In this document: positions 37,201-50,749 of the stretch, piece by piece
Layout: each line of letters opens with the position of its first letter
Numbering within the stretch: position 1 is the first letter of the stretch
Source: Orthonyx spaldingii
Lineage: Eukaryota; Chordata; Aves; Passeriformes; Orthonychidae
Assembly: GCA_013397795.1 (NCBI GenBank)
Contig: VZTJ01000764.1
Coordinates: forward strand, 1,502,258-1,566,257
Reading direction: 5' to 3'
DNA: 64,000 nucleotides
Made by a program: the position numbers and the translations under genes
Notes under the pieces: generated by a model
The model's input: the letters and a program-made list of their open reading frames with translations, nothing else
Told to the model about the DNA's origin: nothing
The model's database searches: none

Positions 37201-40200
37201 CTTTAAAATAACCTACTGACACACAAAGGAATGGCTGAGTCTTTTCAGTATCATTCTGATGTTTAAAAACAATACTGAGTTCTGAGTCTGTGTTTATTAA
37301 ACACACTGCTTCCTCACTGAAAATGAGAATTTTTATAACTGTAAGCTGGTTTTAATGATTGAAAAAATCTCCAGTAAATAAACTAGTCCTAGGACTGACA
37401 AGCCCAGGTGGTTTCAAGCTGGGTCTGAGCTCCCAGGAGCTGGCTGCACAGTGATCAGAGGGCTTTTATCACCTCTCTTCTCTGGGCTTGTCCTTACCTT
37501 ACCTTCTGATTGTTGACATGCACATAGACAGACAAAAGTAGTTCTGAAGTATTAAGATGATTTGTTACATTTCTTTGTTTTAAACTGTATAACTAAGGTG
37601 TCTAAAATTGGGAAGTTCAGGATCAACTCACAGCAGTGCTGCTTAGCCAACTGCATATTAGTCATTGTCTCTCTTCCTGTTTTCCCTGTAGTTCACAAAA
37701 TTTCAAGCTGACCTAGTATTTAAAGTCTATTTTTTTATTATTTCCTATCTTCATTCTCAATGTATTACCTTTTTTATTCTGTTATGTCAGACAGGAATAC
37801 CTCTAGGTTTTGTATGTTTTAATGCACATAAACCATGTTAAGAAATGATCTGAGAATTTTTTTTATTTTGATCATCATCAAAATGGCTGATGAAGTGGCC
37901 CTTTGACCTGCAAGGCCATCCTCAGGGACCTGGTGTCTGAAAAACTGTACTAACCAATAAAGTTTTTCAGCTCACTGTGACTATGTGGTTGGAAGCATAT
38001 GTGGTGGCAGTGGCGTGTTGTGTGAGAAGAACTGCTGTGCCATACTGGTTCTTATGTATCTGTACTGGTGTCTGAGGTAACTCTGAAGCACGAGGGGACT
38101 CCACATGACTGAACACAGACCTTTCTCTGTTCTTGTTAGCTCCATCTCTCTGCTGTCAAACTGGCAGAGTTGCACAGTGATCTAAAAATACAAGAAAAGG
38201 ATGAGCTAAGCTGGAAAAAACTGAAGGCTGAAGGGCTGGATGAAGATGGAGAGAAGGAAGCCAAGCTCAGACGTAACTTAAATGGTAAGGTCTGTCTTGG
38301 AAAGGAGGAGTTTAAACTTTGTATCAGACACATGCATGGTTAGGCCCTTGTGTTTGAACCATTAAATAACAGAGTATCTTTCTGGACCCTGAGCACACAC
38401 AAGTTCTTTGGAGCTCAGTAGGGAGCTGCAGGAGCCTAACAGATTCCTTTGCTCCCAATAATTTAAGAAGAAATCATTAAACCTGGGACCTCTGACTTGA
38501 ACTGTTAGCTTTTCCATCCTGAGCTGCAAGGCCAGCTCTGCAAGTCAAGGATGTAGCCCATCTCCCACCTCCCATACATCCATAGTTGGTTCTAATGTTT
38601 CTGTATCTTCTGTTCCCTTGCAGTCATTATGACTAAATATGGAATGAATGGAAAGAAGGACTCCCAGCTAGCTGATACCAACTATATTAAAGATGGCACA
38701 GAAAGTGACACACTAGATGATCCAAGACTGGAAAAATTATGGAGCAAGGTGAGTAAGATTTCTAGGAACTGGAGTGTAGGAAATCAGTATTTTTTCACTG
38801 AACTCTTAGCTGTGTCTTCTGAGAGCACCCAGACTTGGAAATTAATAGCCTTACTACTCGTTTGTTAAGTACTGATCAAGCTGCAGTGCTCTGTAGCTCA
38901 CATCTTTGTGCCCTGAGGGTATCCCACCTGCATCCACATCATCCAGCTGGGGCAGGTTGTCTTTGGCAAACAAATCACCTGCATCAGTGTGAAGGGTGGA
39001 GCCTGGGTTCCCTGAGGTCAAACAGAGTATTTTGTCACATTTCACTGAACTCATGGCTTCCCTTAGTGTGACTGTCTCAGTGTAGTGTATCCATGGTGTT
39101 TATCTCAGTTTTCTTATTGTTGTTTATGGACTTTTTTAAAAAGATGCATTTAAAATAGAACCATGTTGTAGACTGCCTAAAAGCGAAATGTATTGTGGGG
39201 AAGGGTTTTAAATAAGGACTTTCCCAACCTAGTATTCAAGTGAAAATTTCCAGGATTTGCATTCATGCATTAGAAGTGGAAGATGTACTGTTAGTTAGGG
39301 CAGCTAAAACTGGCAAAGTCATAATCTTCAGAAATTTAATAATTCAAGTTTTAAGAAGAATTTAAAGAATTCTCCCGCAAGTCTAGTGCAGTGGTAGTGA
39401 AGCAGAAAAAAAGATTTGCTGGATTTAAAAATGTTACTGTAACTAGATACAGTTCTGGAAAGGAACATGGTGTCCTGTGCTTTGGGGAACAGTAAAGTGC
39501 AATAGGAGAAATAGTCCCTAAGCAAAAAAAAAGGGTTGGGCCTGAGTAGGTACCAAAAACATTCGCTTCTTATCAGGCATTGCAGCAAGTAAGCCACCAG
39601 ATTTGTGGGTAGTGCCCCAGCTGTGTGAGCAGTGCTTTCTTAATTGTTAGAGAGCAAGTGCACAGCAGCAATAAAATCTTCACTTGCCAGTAGAGTAAGA
39701 TGAAGTAAGGACTGTGTTTAATATCAGGCTGCATCCCTCATGCAAATGGTTCCCTTACAGTTGCCTATGGAGCTCCATGGCCCTTATTTCTGCATTAAGT
39801 TGTTCCCCATGGAATAGAAATGTCAGGCACTTCACTGGGTAGTCCATAGCAAGTCCAGCTTTATAAGTCTCAAGCAAACTTTCTTTTGACATGATTAAAG
39901 ACATCTTATCCATCAACATCTAAATCCCAACCACATACAAATCTTAAGAGAATTAAAAGATTTAAAGAAAAGCTACACTTAATAATTTTCTAAATGTGGT
40001 GAGAAGTGGGAGGATGTTTTGGCAGTGGAGGGCACTTAAGAGCACTTGGTCTGGAAAGCATAATGAGCTCATGTTTCTTTCAGGCCAAGACCTCTGGGAA
40101 GTTCTCTGATGAGGAGTTGGACAAGCTTTGGCGAGAATTTAAGCATCACAAAGAAAAGATTCGTGAATACAATATTCTGCTGGAGACTGTGAGCAGAACA

Positions 40201-43200
40201 GAAGGTGCCTGAACACTTCTCTGGTGTTTCAAGATCAGTACAACTCTTTTCTCTGCCCATTGCTTCCATTGTTTCCAAATTTCTTTGAAACTCCTGACAT
40301 TTCTGTCAGAACTGCTTGCAGATGCTGGCATTTTCAGATACTTCCTGGGTTTAGTTCTGAATTAGCTGCCAAAATTCGTGCCAGCTAATGAAAATGTTGC
40401 CATTTCAGTTTTCTGATTCTGCCTGCATGTCAAGGGGGGAAGATGCCATCAGATTTACAATGATGGCCATTGTAGTTTACAAGAAATTATGCAGCAGGCA
40501 TAAATCCACTGCTGCAAAATGTGGTTCTAAAGTCTGCAGAACATTCGTGTTTTATCTCACCAGCTGGGAGCTCAAGAGGATATGCTGAATGTTGTAGGCA
40601 CCAAGCCTGAGGTTTATTAGAGCATCAAGGATCTGAACTCAGCTTGCTGTACTAATCTGAGCTAAAATTGTTAGAGCTGAAGAATTCTAAAGCTGATAGT
40701 TTGATGTTTGCATTACATAGTCCAAGCTGGAAGCTGCTGAAAATCATTTCACCATTAGATGTCTTGGTTCATGAAATGTCCAGGGAAGAACTCATTAAAC
40801 ATCCTTATCCCATTTTCTTGGGATATTGCTAACCTGGGAAAATAAGAACATTTCCTTACTAAAATCTAGTGGCCAGTAGGGGTTATAAGGCATTTCTGTA
40901 ACATCACCCTCCAGAGCACTGAGGGACATTGATCTGAATATTGACCTGCAAAAGGAATTACTTCTTAGAGTCTGGTTTTGATGCTTTATTTGCACTCAAA
41001 TCCTAAGGACTTAGCATCTTTTATTCACCTCAGATTCATGGGATTTCTGGAGTTTTTGAGCTATCAAGATTTGGCCCACAATCAATAATGCTTCTTGTTC
41101 TTCAACAGATATCCACAAAAATGTTATCAATCCATCTGAGGAGAACCTGGTGAAAGAGGAAATCTTGCACAACAAACACAGAGAGCTCAAGGAGAAGTTA
41201 AGAAGCATCAATCAGGGGTTTGAGCGTTTGCGTAAAGTCAGTCACCAGGGATATGACACAACCAGTGGTATGATACAGTGGGGTTTGTGCTTGTTTGGGA
41301 TTCATTTCGTTTTAAAAAAATAAAAGCCAGTGGGCAAGTAAAGGGTACAGTCACAGTATCACAGTGCACAGTGCACCACAGTGGGCTAAAGAGATGCAGC
41401 CAGGCAGTCCTGTTTAGAACCAAGCACTGGAAGCCTAATGAAAGAATACAATCAGTGTGTTAAGTGGGTAGTTCTGTCTTCCATGCCCACATGAGAAGGG
41501 ATATTACACCTTCAGCCCCGGGAGGGCAAGTAAATGAGACAACATGCAGGGCAAGCAATGCCATTATCCAGTTCCTAGGGTTTGGGGTTTTTTTTGTTTC
41601 TAAAAACCTACTTGTTTTATCTAGTACTAGTATCTAATTTTATCCAGTACTTGGATACTTCTCCCTTTTCATCTAAATAGATCTATTAGAAATGTAGTGC
41701 TTAATGTATCTGTGCTTAATATCTGTATGTACTTGAGAAAGCATCTTCATCTTTCATAGAAGTTGGGCATTAAAAGCATTGTGTCCAGATCTTCATGTTG
41801 TTATATGTGTTTGTTCAGAATTTGAAGAACCAAGAGTGATTGATTTGTGGGACATGGCCAAGTCAGCCAATTTCACTGAGAAAGAACTAGAGTCTTTTCG
41901 GGTAAGTAAAATTCCAGTGACTTCTCTTGCAGAAAGATATTTTGTCATGTAAATAAACACTCAGTATTACTCTGATGCAGCCACTTCTGTATTGCCCTCC
42001 AGACACCATAAAAACGTCCTGCTGCTTTTTTAATACTTCAGATACATAGACATGTGTGTAACTAGTCACATGCTGGTTCTGTTATAATCAGCAGAATGAA
42101 AATTCTGAATCCTCTCAAAACAAGTGTTGCATATTTTAAATCTTTGAAAGATCAGGCCCTGCTTCTTTGTTTCCAATGCACCAGACTCACCCCTCTTACC
42201 CAATGTCTTAATTATTTCTTTGGGAAGCAGTGTAATCTGTACACCCAGTAATTTCCCTCACATGCCCATCTCTTGTACTGTTAACTTCCCATGTTGAAGC
42301 TGACTCAAAACTACTGTGATAAAGACTGATTTCAAGGAAGTAATATAGACATTCATTCCTGTGCAGTTCATACTGCTTTTATTCAATTCAAGTTGTACAG
42401 AGAAAACATTTGATTTTTTTTATCTGACTCTGCCTCCTTATCAGATTTTAAAAAGAGGCTTCTTTTAAAATTTGTCTCCCTCTCCTCAGTCCACTGTTCT
42501 TACTCCCAAATTTTTACTTGGTGTTCACTGCTCTCATCTTGTAGCACCTCACAGCCACCCACAGTCTCCTTTTGAGGACTCTGCCGTGGGTTGTTTTCAG
42601 CACCTGCTTTCAAAATCTGGAGTCTGATGGTGATGGTAATGGATTGTCCAGATATTGTTAAGAAGCAGGGAACTGAAAAAGCTTTCTGTGTCTGGCTTAG
42701 TAAAATATCATGAGAAGTGTCGTGGCAAGAAAAAGGAAGCCTTGGAAAGAAACTCCTGTGAAGCTGTGTGTGTTTGTTGTCTTAGGAGGAGCTGAAACAT
42801 TTTGAAGCAAAAATTGAAAAGCACCATCATTACCAGAAACAATTAGAGATTTCACACCAGAAGCTGAAGCACGTGGAGGGAACTGGAGACAAGGATCATC
42901 TGAACAGAAACAAAGAGAAATATGCCATGCTGCAAGAAAAGACAAAAGAGCTAGGATATAAGGTCTGTGTAAATGCAGTGTTACATACATGTTGAAAGTT
43001 TAACTCAGTAGCAGAGGGGAAGTCGATTATCCAGTGCTGATTTTTCATGCAAACTGAATGATTTCCAGCAGGAGAGTTCAAGGCACATCTGTTCTCCATG
43101 TCTAGTACAGCATACACATAATTGGTTTTTATAGACCTAATTCTAAAAGGCCTGAAATCTTCTTGCTCTCTGCTCTTTCTATTGTCACAAATACTCATAG

Positions 43201-43344
43201 CAAAATCTGAATATATTACTGTATTGATAATTTATTGTCTTCCTGAAATTTGTTTTGTCTGTTTTGTTTTCCTCATAGGTGAAGAAGCACTTGCAAGACT
43301 TATCCAGCAGAATCTCTCAAGGTCTTCAACACAATGAGCTATAA
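33816..43344 (+). CDS. LRPAP1: LDL receptor-related protein-associated protein 1 (RAP)
   Basis: Eight coding exons: 33,816-33,995; 38,140-38,284; 38,624-38,748; 40,084-40,204; 41,109-41,267; 41,819-41,901; 42,786-42,962; 43,279-43,344. All have GT-AG borders and compatible phases, giving 351 residues (human RAP has 357). RAP is an ER-resident chaperone that binds LDL-receptor-family proteins during folding, blocks premature ligand binding, and releases them in the acidic Golgi. Visible features are a signal peptide (1-22, cleavage after AAGQA), the N-terminal RAP motif SKYSREANEGL, and a helical domain 2 with the DPRLEKLWSK and DEELDKLWREF repeats. The helical domain 3 contains DLWDMAKSANFTEKEL, with an N-glycosylation sequon at N261. 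The C-terminus is HNEL, the ER-retention signal. The start is the first ATG after the CpG promoter and directly opens the signal peptide. No lesions were seen. Confidence 0.98.
34291..38139 (+). other. LRPAP1: LRPAP1 intron 1
   Basis: This 4.1 kb intron (from 33,996) is GC-rich at its start and AT-rich after about 34.6 kb. I see no embedded gene, tRNA or clear transposable element. Open frames at 34.0-34.4 kb reflect CpG composition. Confidence 0.6.
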
Positions 43345-43512
43345 AAATTTGTTCTACTTCATGGGATCAATCTATTAACACAAAGCAGATAATGTCTTTT
43401 TTTGAACAGGGCTTACCAAGGTCTGCTTCTGAAACAGTAAGGATTGAACAGATGTGTCCTATAAGAATTTTTTTTGTCTACTTGATTACCAATTTTGTAT
43501 TTGCACTATAAA

Positions 43513-43518
43513 ATTAAA
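43513..43518 (+). terminator. LRPAP1: Probable LRPAP1 polyadenylation signal (ATTAAA)
   Basis: ATTAAA lies about 170 bp after the stop codon in AT-rich sequence. No canonical AATAAA occurs between the stop and this point. More distal signals are possible. Confidence 0.45.
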
Positions 43519-43559
43519 TTATTAGATTAAATATTTAGGTTGCACATCTTGGATCATAT

Positions 43560-46500
43560 AAATCTTATATCTGAATCAAGTAGCAGCCTTTGAAATAATC
43601 AGTCATGTCAAAAGGAAAAAATATGTGAACTCTCAAAGGATTCCTGCTAGTAAAAAAATACTAATCCTCTAGTCAGGTAAGGTATTCTGATCAATGAAAG
43701 CAAACACTGAGGTACAGGAAGTTTAAACAGAGGCCAGAAAAGTCTTTATTTCAATGCTTGGCCTATTACATTTCCTACTTAAGGTAACAAAAATATTTTT
43801 GCTGACTTTGAGCAGTGGCTCAGAGCTGCACTGCTGCACTGTATATGAATCTTTCATGTGAGAGGGGGAGGAAGAGTAAGGAGGGAACAAGTACTGAGGT
43901 CAATTTGCACAGTTTAGTTATTGACTAACACATCTGTGTCCAATTATCTTGTTCATGGTTGCTTTGGTTTTGCTACACTTGGTCATTAAAAAATCAAAAC
44001 AAGATAGTGGTGAGGCTTTTTTTTTCACCTTCCCTTTCATAGCAAGAGAAGTAACCAGACCTGGTTTTTGAGCGTGTTGCTAATTCCTGTAATGTTCATT
44101 CACACATTAGTTTTTAAGAGAGGAGGGGTAGTTTTGCACCACAAGAATGTGTTTCTATGTTCTGAACAGGCAGAAGGCTTTCTAAAGCAGCTTCTCTCTG
44201 AGCATATATTCCAGTGCAATCTCCAGTAACGATTATTATCACTTTCCCTTGCAAGACCAGATTTTTCTGGTCAGAACTTTGGCAAACATCTGACACCTGG
44301 GTTGAAATTGTCTGTAGTAACAATGCTGACCCTTCATTTCCAATGAAAGTTTCTGGTGAAACTGTTCCAGGAAGAAGGCCAAGAGCAAGGTCCAGTTTGG
44401 GGAATCATTACAGCTGCTTGCTTGAGGAGCTCTGTCCCTCACAGATGGCCCTACTGAGGGGTGCTGGATGAGGAAGCTGTGCTCAAGCCTTGCTCTCCCT
44501 ACCTGTTCCATGAGAAATACTGAAAAGACCTGTTCAGTCAGAACAGGCCACTCATCCTGGGTTGACATGGGTTAAAAGTAGCATGATTCTGTACTTAAAA
44601 ACTGTATCTACATGTGCAAGTCAGCTGAACCAAAACTGTGCTGGCAGTCTTATTTTGAGAGTCTCTTTGAAGCAAGAAGGTTTTGCTATTTTTTCTTTTT
44701 TAATTTAATGTAAGCTAAGAGTTATTTATATTCCAGAGAATGGTCATCCATCACGATAACAGGCCACCATTAATATTAGCAGTCTCCTTAGAGACAGTTC
44801 TGTTCATGTAGTTTATGGTATACCTTTGCTTGCCAAGCTAAAAAAAGTAAACCCAAAAATAGCTACAGCCATTTATGAGAAAACTGGTTTGGTTTTTCTT
44901 TAAATGCTGCACACTATTTCTTCCCCAGACTATGACTCTAAGGGCTGTTCAGCTTTGTAGCAGAGCAGTAGCTGTATTATCTTACAAGTTTGTCTCCATC
45001 AGTTCCCTGTGAATGCAGAACAGAAATGTATTCTATATTATGTTAGAAAGCACAGACTTCCCTGTGCTTCAGTTTTCCCTTTGGCAGGGTGAGAACTAAA
45101 TCAGTGTGCCACAGGTCGGTTTGGTGGCTGTAGCCTGGATGTGGAGAGTCCCCCAGCACTGGCGCCTGGGTGGAGAATTTGGACACATGCACTAAATACA
45201 TCAGCAGAGGAGAGGAGCTGCACAAAGCACTGAGCTGCTGCTGCTGAGCAGTCCTAGTTGGGCTGCAGGGAATGGAGCAGCTTTTACAGAGCACCTTCAG
45301 ATCCTGCAGCTGAGTGTGCTGTGCTGCACACGGGAAAGCAACGTGAGGGTCTCAGCCTGCACTGAAGGCAGGCACAGCAGCCCTGTGCTCCACGCAGGAG
45401 GGCACAGCACAAAGCTGGGTTTCATCTTCAGTGTGTACCTGAAGCAGAATATGCTTATCCAAGAATTTCTGAAGAAGTTTGGAACAGCAGAAGGTGCTGG
45501 ATTTGTGGTATGAATAACCAGGGTGTGATCAGTTACTGAACAAGTGCAGAGGTGCTTCAGCACAGGCTTTAAAGAGGCAATGGCTGAAGCAGGCAGTGGC
45601 TGTACTGTGTCTTTACCTACCACACCATGACAGTAATTGGGCTCAAAGGCCAGGTGGGCTCAAGCAGAGAGAATGCTTGGCAAATGCTGCAAAGTACAAC
45701 AGGCTGACAAAATATTACATGTCACAATAATTTAAAATTGGGAGCGAGTCACAGCTCAACAGAGGCAAAGGTTGGAGACCGGGGTCAGCACAGTCACCTC
45801 ACTTCAGTTACTGAACAGAGCTGTTAGTGAGTCATCAGGCCCAAAGACTGGGCACACAAACCTGGAGGAGAACAAAAATAAAAAGGCTGTTGCTGCCCTG
45901 CACCCAACTTCCCCCTGAAAAAGTCTGTGGCTGCATTAGAGTCCCCAACAGCATAAGGGAAAACATGAGTAATAGTCTCCAGTCCTGCCAAGGCTCCTTG
46001 GGGCTTTCCCTGCTTTTTAAGATTTGGGGACAGGCTAGGGAGGTGCAAAGTCTGATTCTACTCTAGTTTCTATGGGCTGCACCTCACACACATCAATATA
46101 TGTACAACTCAGGTCATTGTTGCAGTTTTAATCCTTCAAAGACTATTCATGTGGCCAAAATAACAAAAGTCGCTAGTGTTTGAGACACCAAAGATTAAAA
46201 AATTACTTGAGTCACCACTCCTGTGTTTCGGTAAATAGCAACAAAAATTCAAAGCCAAGAAAAAAGGTATAAATAAGATCTACCTACAGTCCTGTACCCT
46301 GTGAGAGGTGAATAATGGAGTTCAATGGACTGCATGGAAGAGGCATCTGAAAAGGAAAGAATTTACACTTTTAAACCGTGCTTGAACCTTCTCTTTCGTA
46401 AGTATTTTATCTGATCCTTTTGTAATTTTTCAAATTAGCAAGTTTTTAAAACCACTCTGAGAAACAATTTGAAATACATAAGCAGGAGCAGAAAAAGGAG

Positions 46501-49500
46501 GAAAGAACTGCATTTCTTAGGAAAAAAAATCAGAACATTTTATATTCTACAGTCAGTCCAATTCTGCCCTGAAAAGAACCTCAATTTAAGTAAACATGCC
46601 AGTGACTTCACGTAGGACAGATTTTATTTGTTAAAAAGGGGGGTGGAAAGGAGAGGGAAATAAATACATAAGGCATTAAATGCAACAAAAATAACCAAGT
46701 CTTTCTTTAAAAAAGCACATCCTACATGTTGGTACAGCAGCTACGATGGCATCATTCTACCAAGACAGATAAGGAACAGCACTGTAGCAGATTTATTGCT
46801 GCATTAATTTCCCCTCTCTGCTCCCAAGGGATCCTGCTGACTGATAGTTCTGGCATTAGCAGGAGTATTTAAACTCACAAAGTAGAAATCATTTACGTTT
46901 TGTCAGGTGAGGTGGCATCTGCCTTTTCAGATGCCATTCCTGCAGGTGCTCAGGAGCTGCTGGGAGCAAGGTCCTTGGCTGGGCTCTCCTGCTTGTTGTG
47001 TGTCCAGCCCTCCCTGTGGGGTTCCCTCAAGCCAGGGTTAATGCAGCCTAAGGTAGAAATCAAGAGACACAAAAACCACCTCAGCTTCCAGAACGTGCTG
47101 CCTCAATAGCTGATCTGGCTGAGCATTTACCAGTAAGAAGTACACAGGAAGCTCTAAAATATATTTTAAATACACTTATTCATTCCATAGCATTTAATAA
47201 GAACAGAAGAATTAAAGTAATTAAAGTCAATAAATAGATTATTGCTTTCAATACCTACCTTTGTAACTGAGACCTGGGTGCTGCATTTTCTGTATGCATT
47301 ATGTTATCTAACAAAGTGATTCTAGATACCAAAATCAACATTTCCAAATACAACATACAGTTAACATCTATTTCAGTCCACTCAGCTAGCACCCATTGGG
47401 AAGCAGGATGTTAATCTACAGAAAAAGAAGACTGCTTCGATTTCTTTTACTAGTATCTACAGGCATAAAATGGAAGCCTTCATAAAATCTGTCCAGTAGA
47501 GCCAAAATAAATTCATAAGCTTTCCTCCACTGTAAATATTTCAAGTTGAGCCATATTTGGTACAGCAACAATTGCAACCCAAATGCTTTTATCAATAGCC
47601 CTTAAAGCACTTTCATATCCAAATTTTCAAGTATGTTATTCCACCACTCAACAAAAAAGCACTCTCATAAATCAAAGAGAAAACAGTACACAGATATTAA
47701 TGCTTAACATGTGAACCTTGTTCCTTCACTGATGTATTAATTTATCACAAAAGCTGCACACGCCCATTTTAATAAAATAACCATTTCAGTCTCAAATGTT
47801 GCCTCTCAAAAACTGGTCTAGTGTAACTTAAACCTGTCAATTTCTATAGGCAAAGTGAGTGTTGAATCACTTTGAAATAAGCCTCCTACTAACATAAAAT
47901 GCTATTTAATGTTCTGCAGTTCCAATTTTCCAGGCAATTTAAAGAGAGAAGGGAGCTACACTATTTTAAGAATAAACACACCAAGAACTGTAAACTTGCA
48001 TATGAAAATCTATAATTTACAATGCCTGGCATTGAATCCCTTAGTCCAACCTCAAAATTCAAATCTCATTTTCTAATTCGAGAAGACGTTTGAACCAAAA
48101 CTATTAATTAAATGGTCCTTCAGTGGGGAAAGTGTCCATTTTCCAACCATTTCAGATCCAAGTTCTGGGTGTCATGTTCAGATCTGAGATGGATATGTCT
48201 TAGACAATGCTTGCATTAGCCTCAGTTTGCTGGTGTCACTAAACCCTTGTAACCAATCTGTTGTTTCAGGTCTTGCACAAACTGACCCTCGCTCTTTGCA
48301 TGACTGCAAAACAAAGGTTTTATTCATTATTATTAATTCAGGATGAGAACACAATTTTCCAGAGATGTTCTCAGGAATTGTTTTCCTTCTCATTCTCTGT
48401 TTAACGAACAGTTCTGTACTAGAACTTTTGAAAGAATAAAACAGTGTAACCAGACAGGAGAGTCAGAATTCCAAATTGAAGTACTGCCACACCGTGTGTC
48501 TGGGATTACAGAAGGAACAGGAGTGACCATGTTTAGCCACAAGCATGAGGAAAACATTAATTCTCATCAGCTCCTTCAAACCGAGGAACAGAGCAACTCA
48601 CCCTGTTCAGCTTTGACCACTTACAGCAGAGACAGAGCAGGGTGCAGTGAGTTTGGTATCTTCACGTTGGCAACGTTGCTGCTTGGCCACGAGGTTTTCT
48701 GTTATCCAGTTAGTTCTGTCTCTTCCTGCAGCGCTCAGGGCAGGCTCTGTGCTGATGGACAGAGGGACAGGGTTCCCATCACAGTCCACACTGCAGACGT
48801 GGCCAGCTGCAGGCTGTCTCTTGCATCTTGACATTTCCCCAGCCACAGCAACAGCAATGAGAGGGTCTAAGCTTGTTAAAGGTTGCCACTGTAAAGGAGG
48901 GCTTGGCCAGAGGCAGACATGCTGAAGAGTATTTGCTGTCTGCAGAGCTCCAAAGCAGCACACCCGGGGCTGTCACTGCAGTCACCACAGGAAAGGCATT
49001 CCCACAGCTATCACTTATGGTCACTTACGGTCACTTATGGTTACCGCTATCTTGCGTTCACCACAGAAAGCACAGAGACAGCAAATCCAAGATCAGGTCC
49101 TGGGCTTTCAGCAGACCTGATCCATCTCTACCAAACACCCCAGCCCCTGTAAGTGACACAGAATTAGGGCACTCTCCTATCAGAGTGCAGTGCTCTCTGT
49201 TCCACAGCACTTCATGCTCTTTACACACACACACTCTTCTGGTGTGCCCTTCTGCCAGTGCTGGCAAAGGGCAGCTGCTGCTTTCTGGCTCTCTGCCGAC
49301 ACCTACCTACATCAAATTCCCAGGAAGACTTTTTCCTGTGCTTCCCAATCTGTGTCCAGTACTGCTGGCTGTTGGTAGTAGAAGGACAAAGTGTTAGAGC
49401 AGCCAAAGGCAGGCCGTGGGGTACGTCCTCCAAACGTGGCAGAGACATGGGGGATGATGAATCTGAGCAACACATTACATAATAAAAGACCAGGTTCTTT

Positions 49501-50110
49501 TCTGAACATGCAATCAGCTCTATTTTCTGTATATGGACGATCCATAAATTGCCAGCTCAGCCCACAGATGAATAAAATTTAACTTGTACAATAGCAGATG
49601 CTAGGGCTTTTTTTATTTATTTATTTTTCTTTTTAAGGCTTTCACAACCATATAATGTAGTGTAGAGAAAAATTGCTGTCATGTTAAATCTGCTTTCTGA
49701 TCCCACCCCCCCCCTCCACTGCATATTCCTCAAATAAGCTGACACGTATTATTTCAGTAAAATGGTGATGTTACATACGCCTCTGTGTACACAGTGGGAT
49801 AATATATTTGAATTATTTCTAGATGCTCTGATGCAGGTGAACGTTTGAAAGTATATAAGTTTTAAAGTTCAGTCACCCTCAAGTTTTTACTAAATTCAAA
49901 GTTGACATGTCAGCTGCACTTTCCTAAATCTGCTCACTGTCTTACAAAGCTATTTCTTGTATCAGAATCCAGGTCAAGATTACATGTATTTTCCGGTCAC
50001 TTATATTCCAGCCTTTCAGAGAAAACTGATAACTGATTTATCAATAACCAACTGATATCACTGTCCTAAGCCTCAGTCTGAAGCCTATCATCTTTAGGAT
50101 GGGATGGGAC
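43560..50110. other. Intergenic DNA downstream of LRPAP1
   Basis: No coding exon is supported. The GC-richer patches at 45.05-45.5 kb, 46.9-47.1 kb and 48.5-49.5 kb contain short open frames on both strands without family resemblance. A 10-bp tandem repeat (TCACTTATGG, three copies) lies at 49,011-49,040. The long 3' UTRs of the two converging genes may reach into this region. Confidence 0.45.
49011..49040 (+). repeat. 10-bp tandem repeat, 3 copies
   Basis: TCACTTATGG, TCACTTACGG and TCACTTATGG follow one another without spacers. Confidence 0.9.
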
Positions 50111-50115
50111 AAGAT

Positions 50116-50149
50116 GAATGGAATGGAATGGAATGGAATGGAATGGAAT
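50116..50149 (+). repeat. (GAATG)n microsatellite at a CR1 3' terminus
   Basis: About seven perfect GAATG units abut the 3' end of the CR1 element that follows. The position suggests expansion from the CR1 terminal repeat. Confidence 0.9.
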
Positions 50150-50700
50150 ATTTCAGTTAGGAGGGAGCAACATCAACCATCTAGTCCCACTGCCTGACCA
50201 GTTCAGGGCTGACCAAGAGGTAAAGCATATTATTAAGGGCATTTTCCAAATGCCTAAGTACTGACAGGCCTGGGGCATCAACTACCTCTCTGGGAAGCCT
50301 GTTCCAGTGTTTGACCAGCCCCTTGGTCAAGAAATGCTTCCCAATGTCCAATCTAAACCTTCCCTGGTGCAGTTTTGAACCATTCCTGCACATCCTATCT
50401 CTGGATACCAGGGAGAAGAGCTCAGCACCTTCTTCTCTGCTTCCCCTCCTCAGGAAGTCGCAAAGAGCAATGAGGTCACCCCTCAGCCTCCTCTGCTCCA
50501 AACAACACAAACCCAGAGCCCTCAGCCTCCCCTCACAGCACCTCCAGCCCTTTCACCAGCTTTGTTGTTCTCTGGACACATTCAGGGACCTTCCCTTGCT
50601 TCTTAAATTGTGGGGCCAAGCACTGCACACAGTACTTGAGGTGAGGCTGTACCAAGGCTGAACACACATTCACCTCTTTTGCCCAGCTGTTCATGCTGTG
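50145..50700 (-). mobile_element. CR1 LINE with ORF2 C-terminal remnant
   Basis: On the minus strand two overlapping frames carry the end of the CR1 reverse-transcriptase polyprotein. One reads SALVQPHLKYCVQCLAPQFK and continues VPECVQRTTKLVKGLE. The other reads RRLRGDLIALCDFL and then GRFRLDIGKHFLTKGLVKHW. They are separated by a frameshift, so the copy is inactive and 5'-truncated near 50,700. It is the longest CR1 seen in the window. Confidence 0.9.
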
Positions 50701-50749
50701 TTTGGTGCAGACCTGCTCCTTACAAAACTTCCTTTTCATTACTTCTAAC

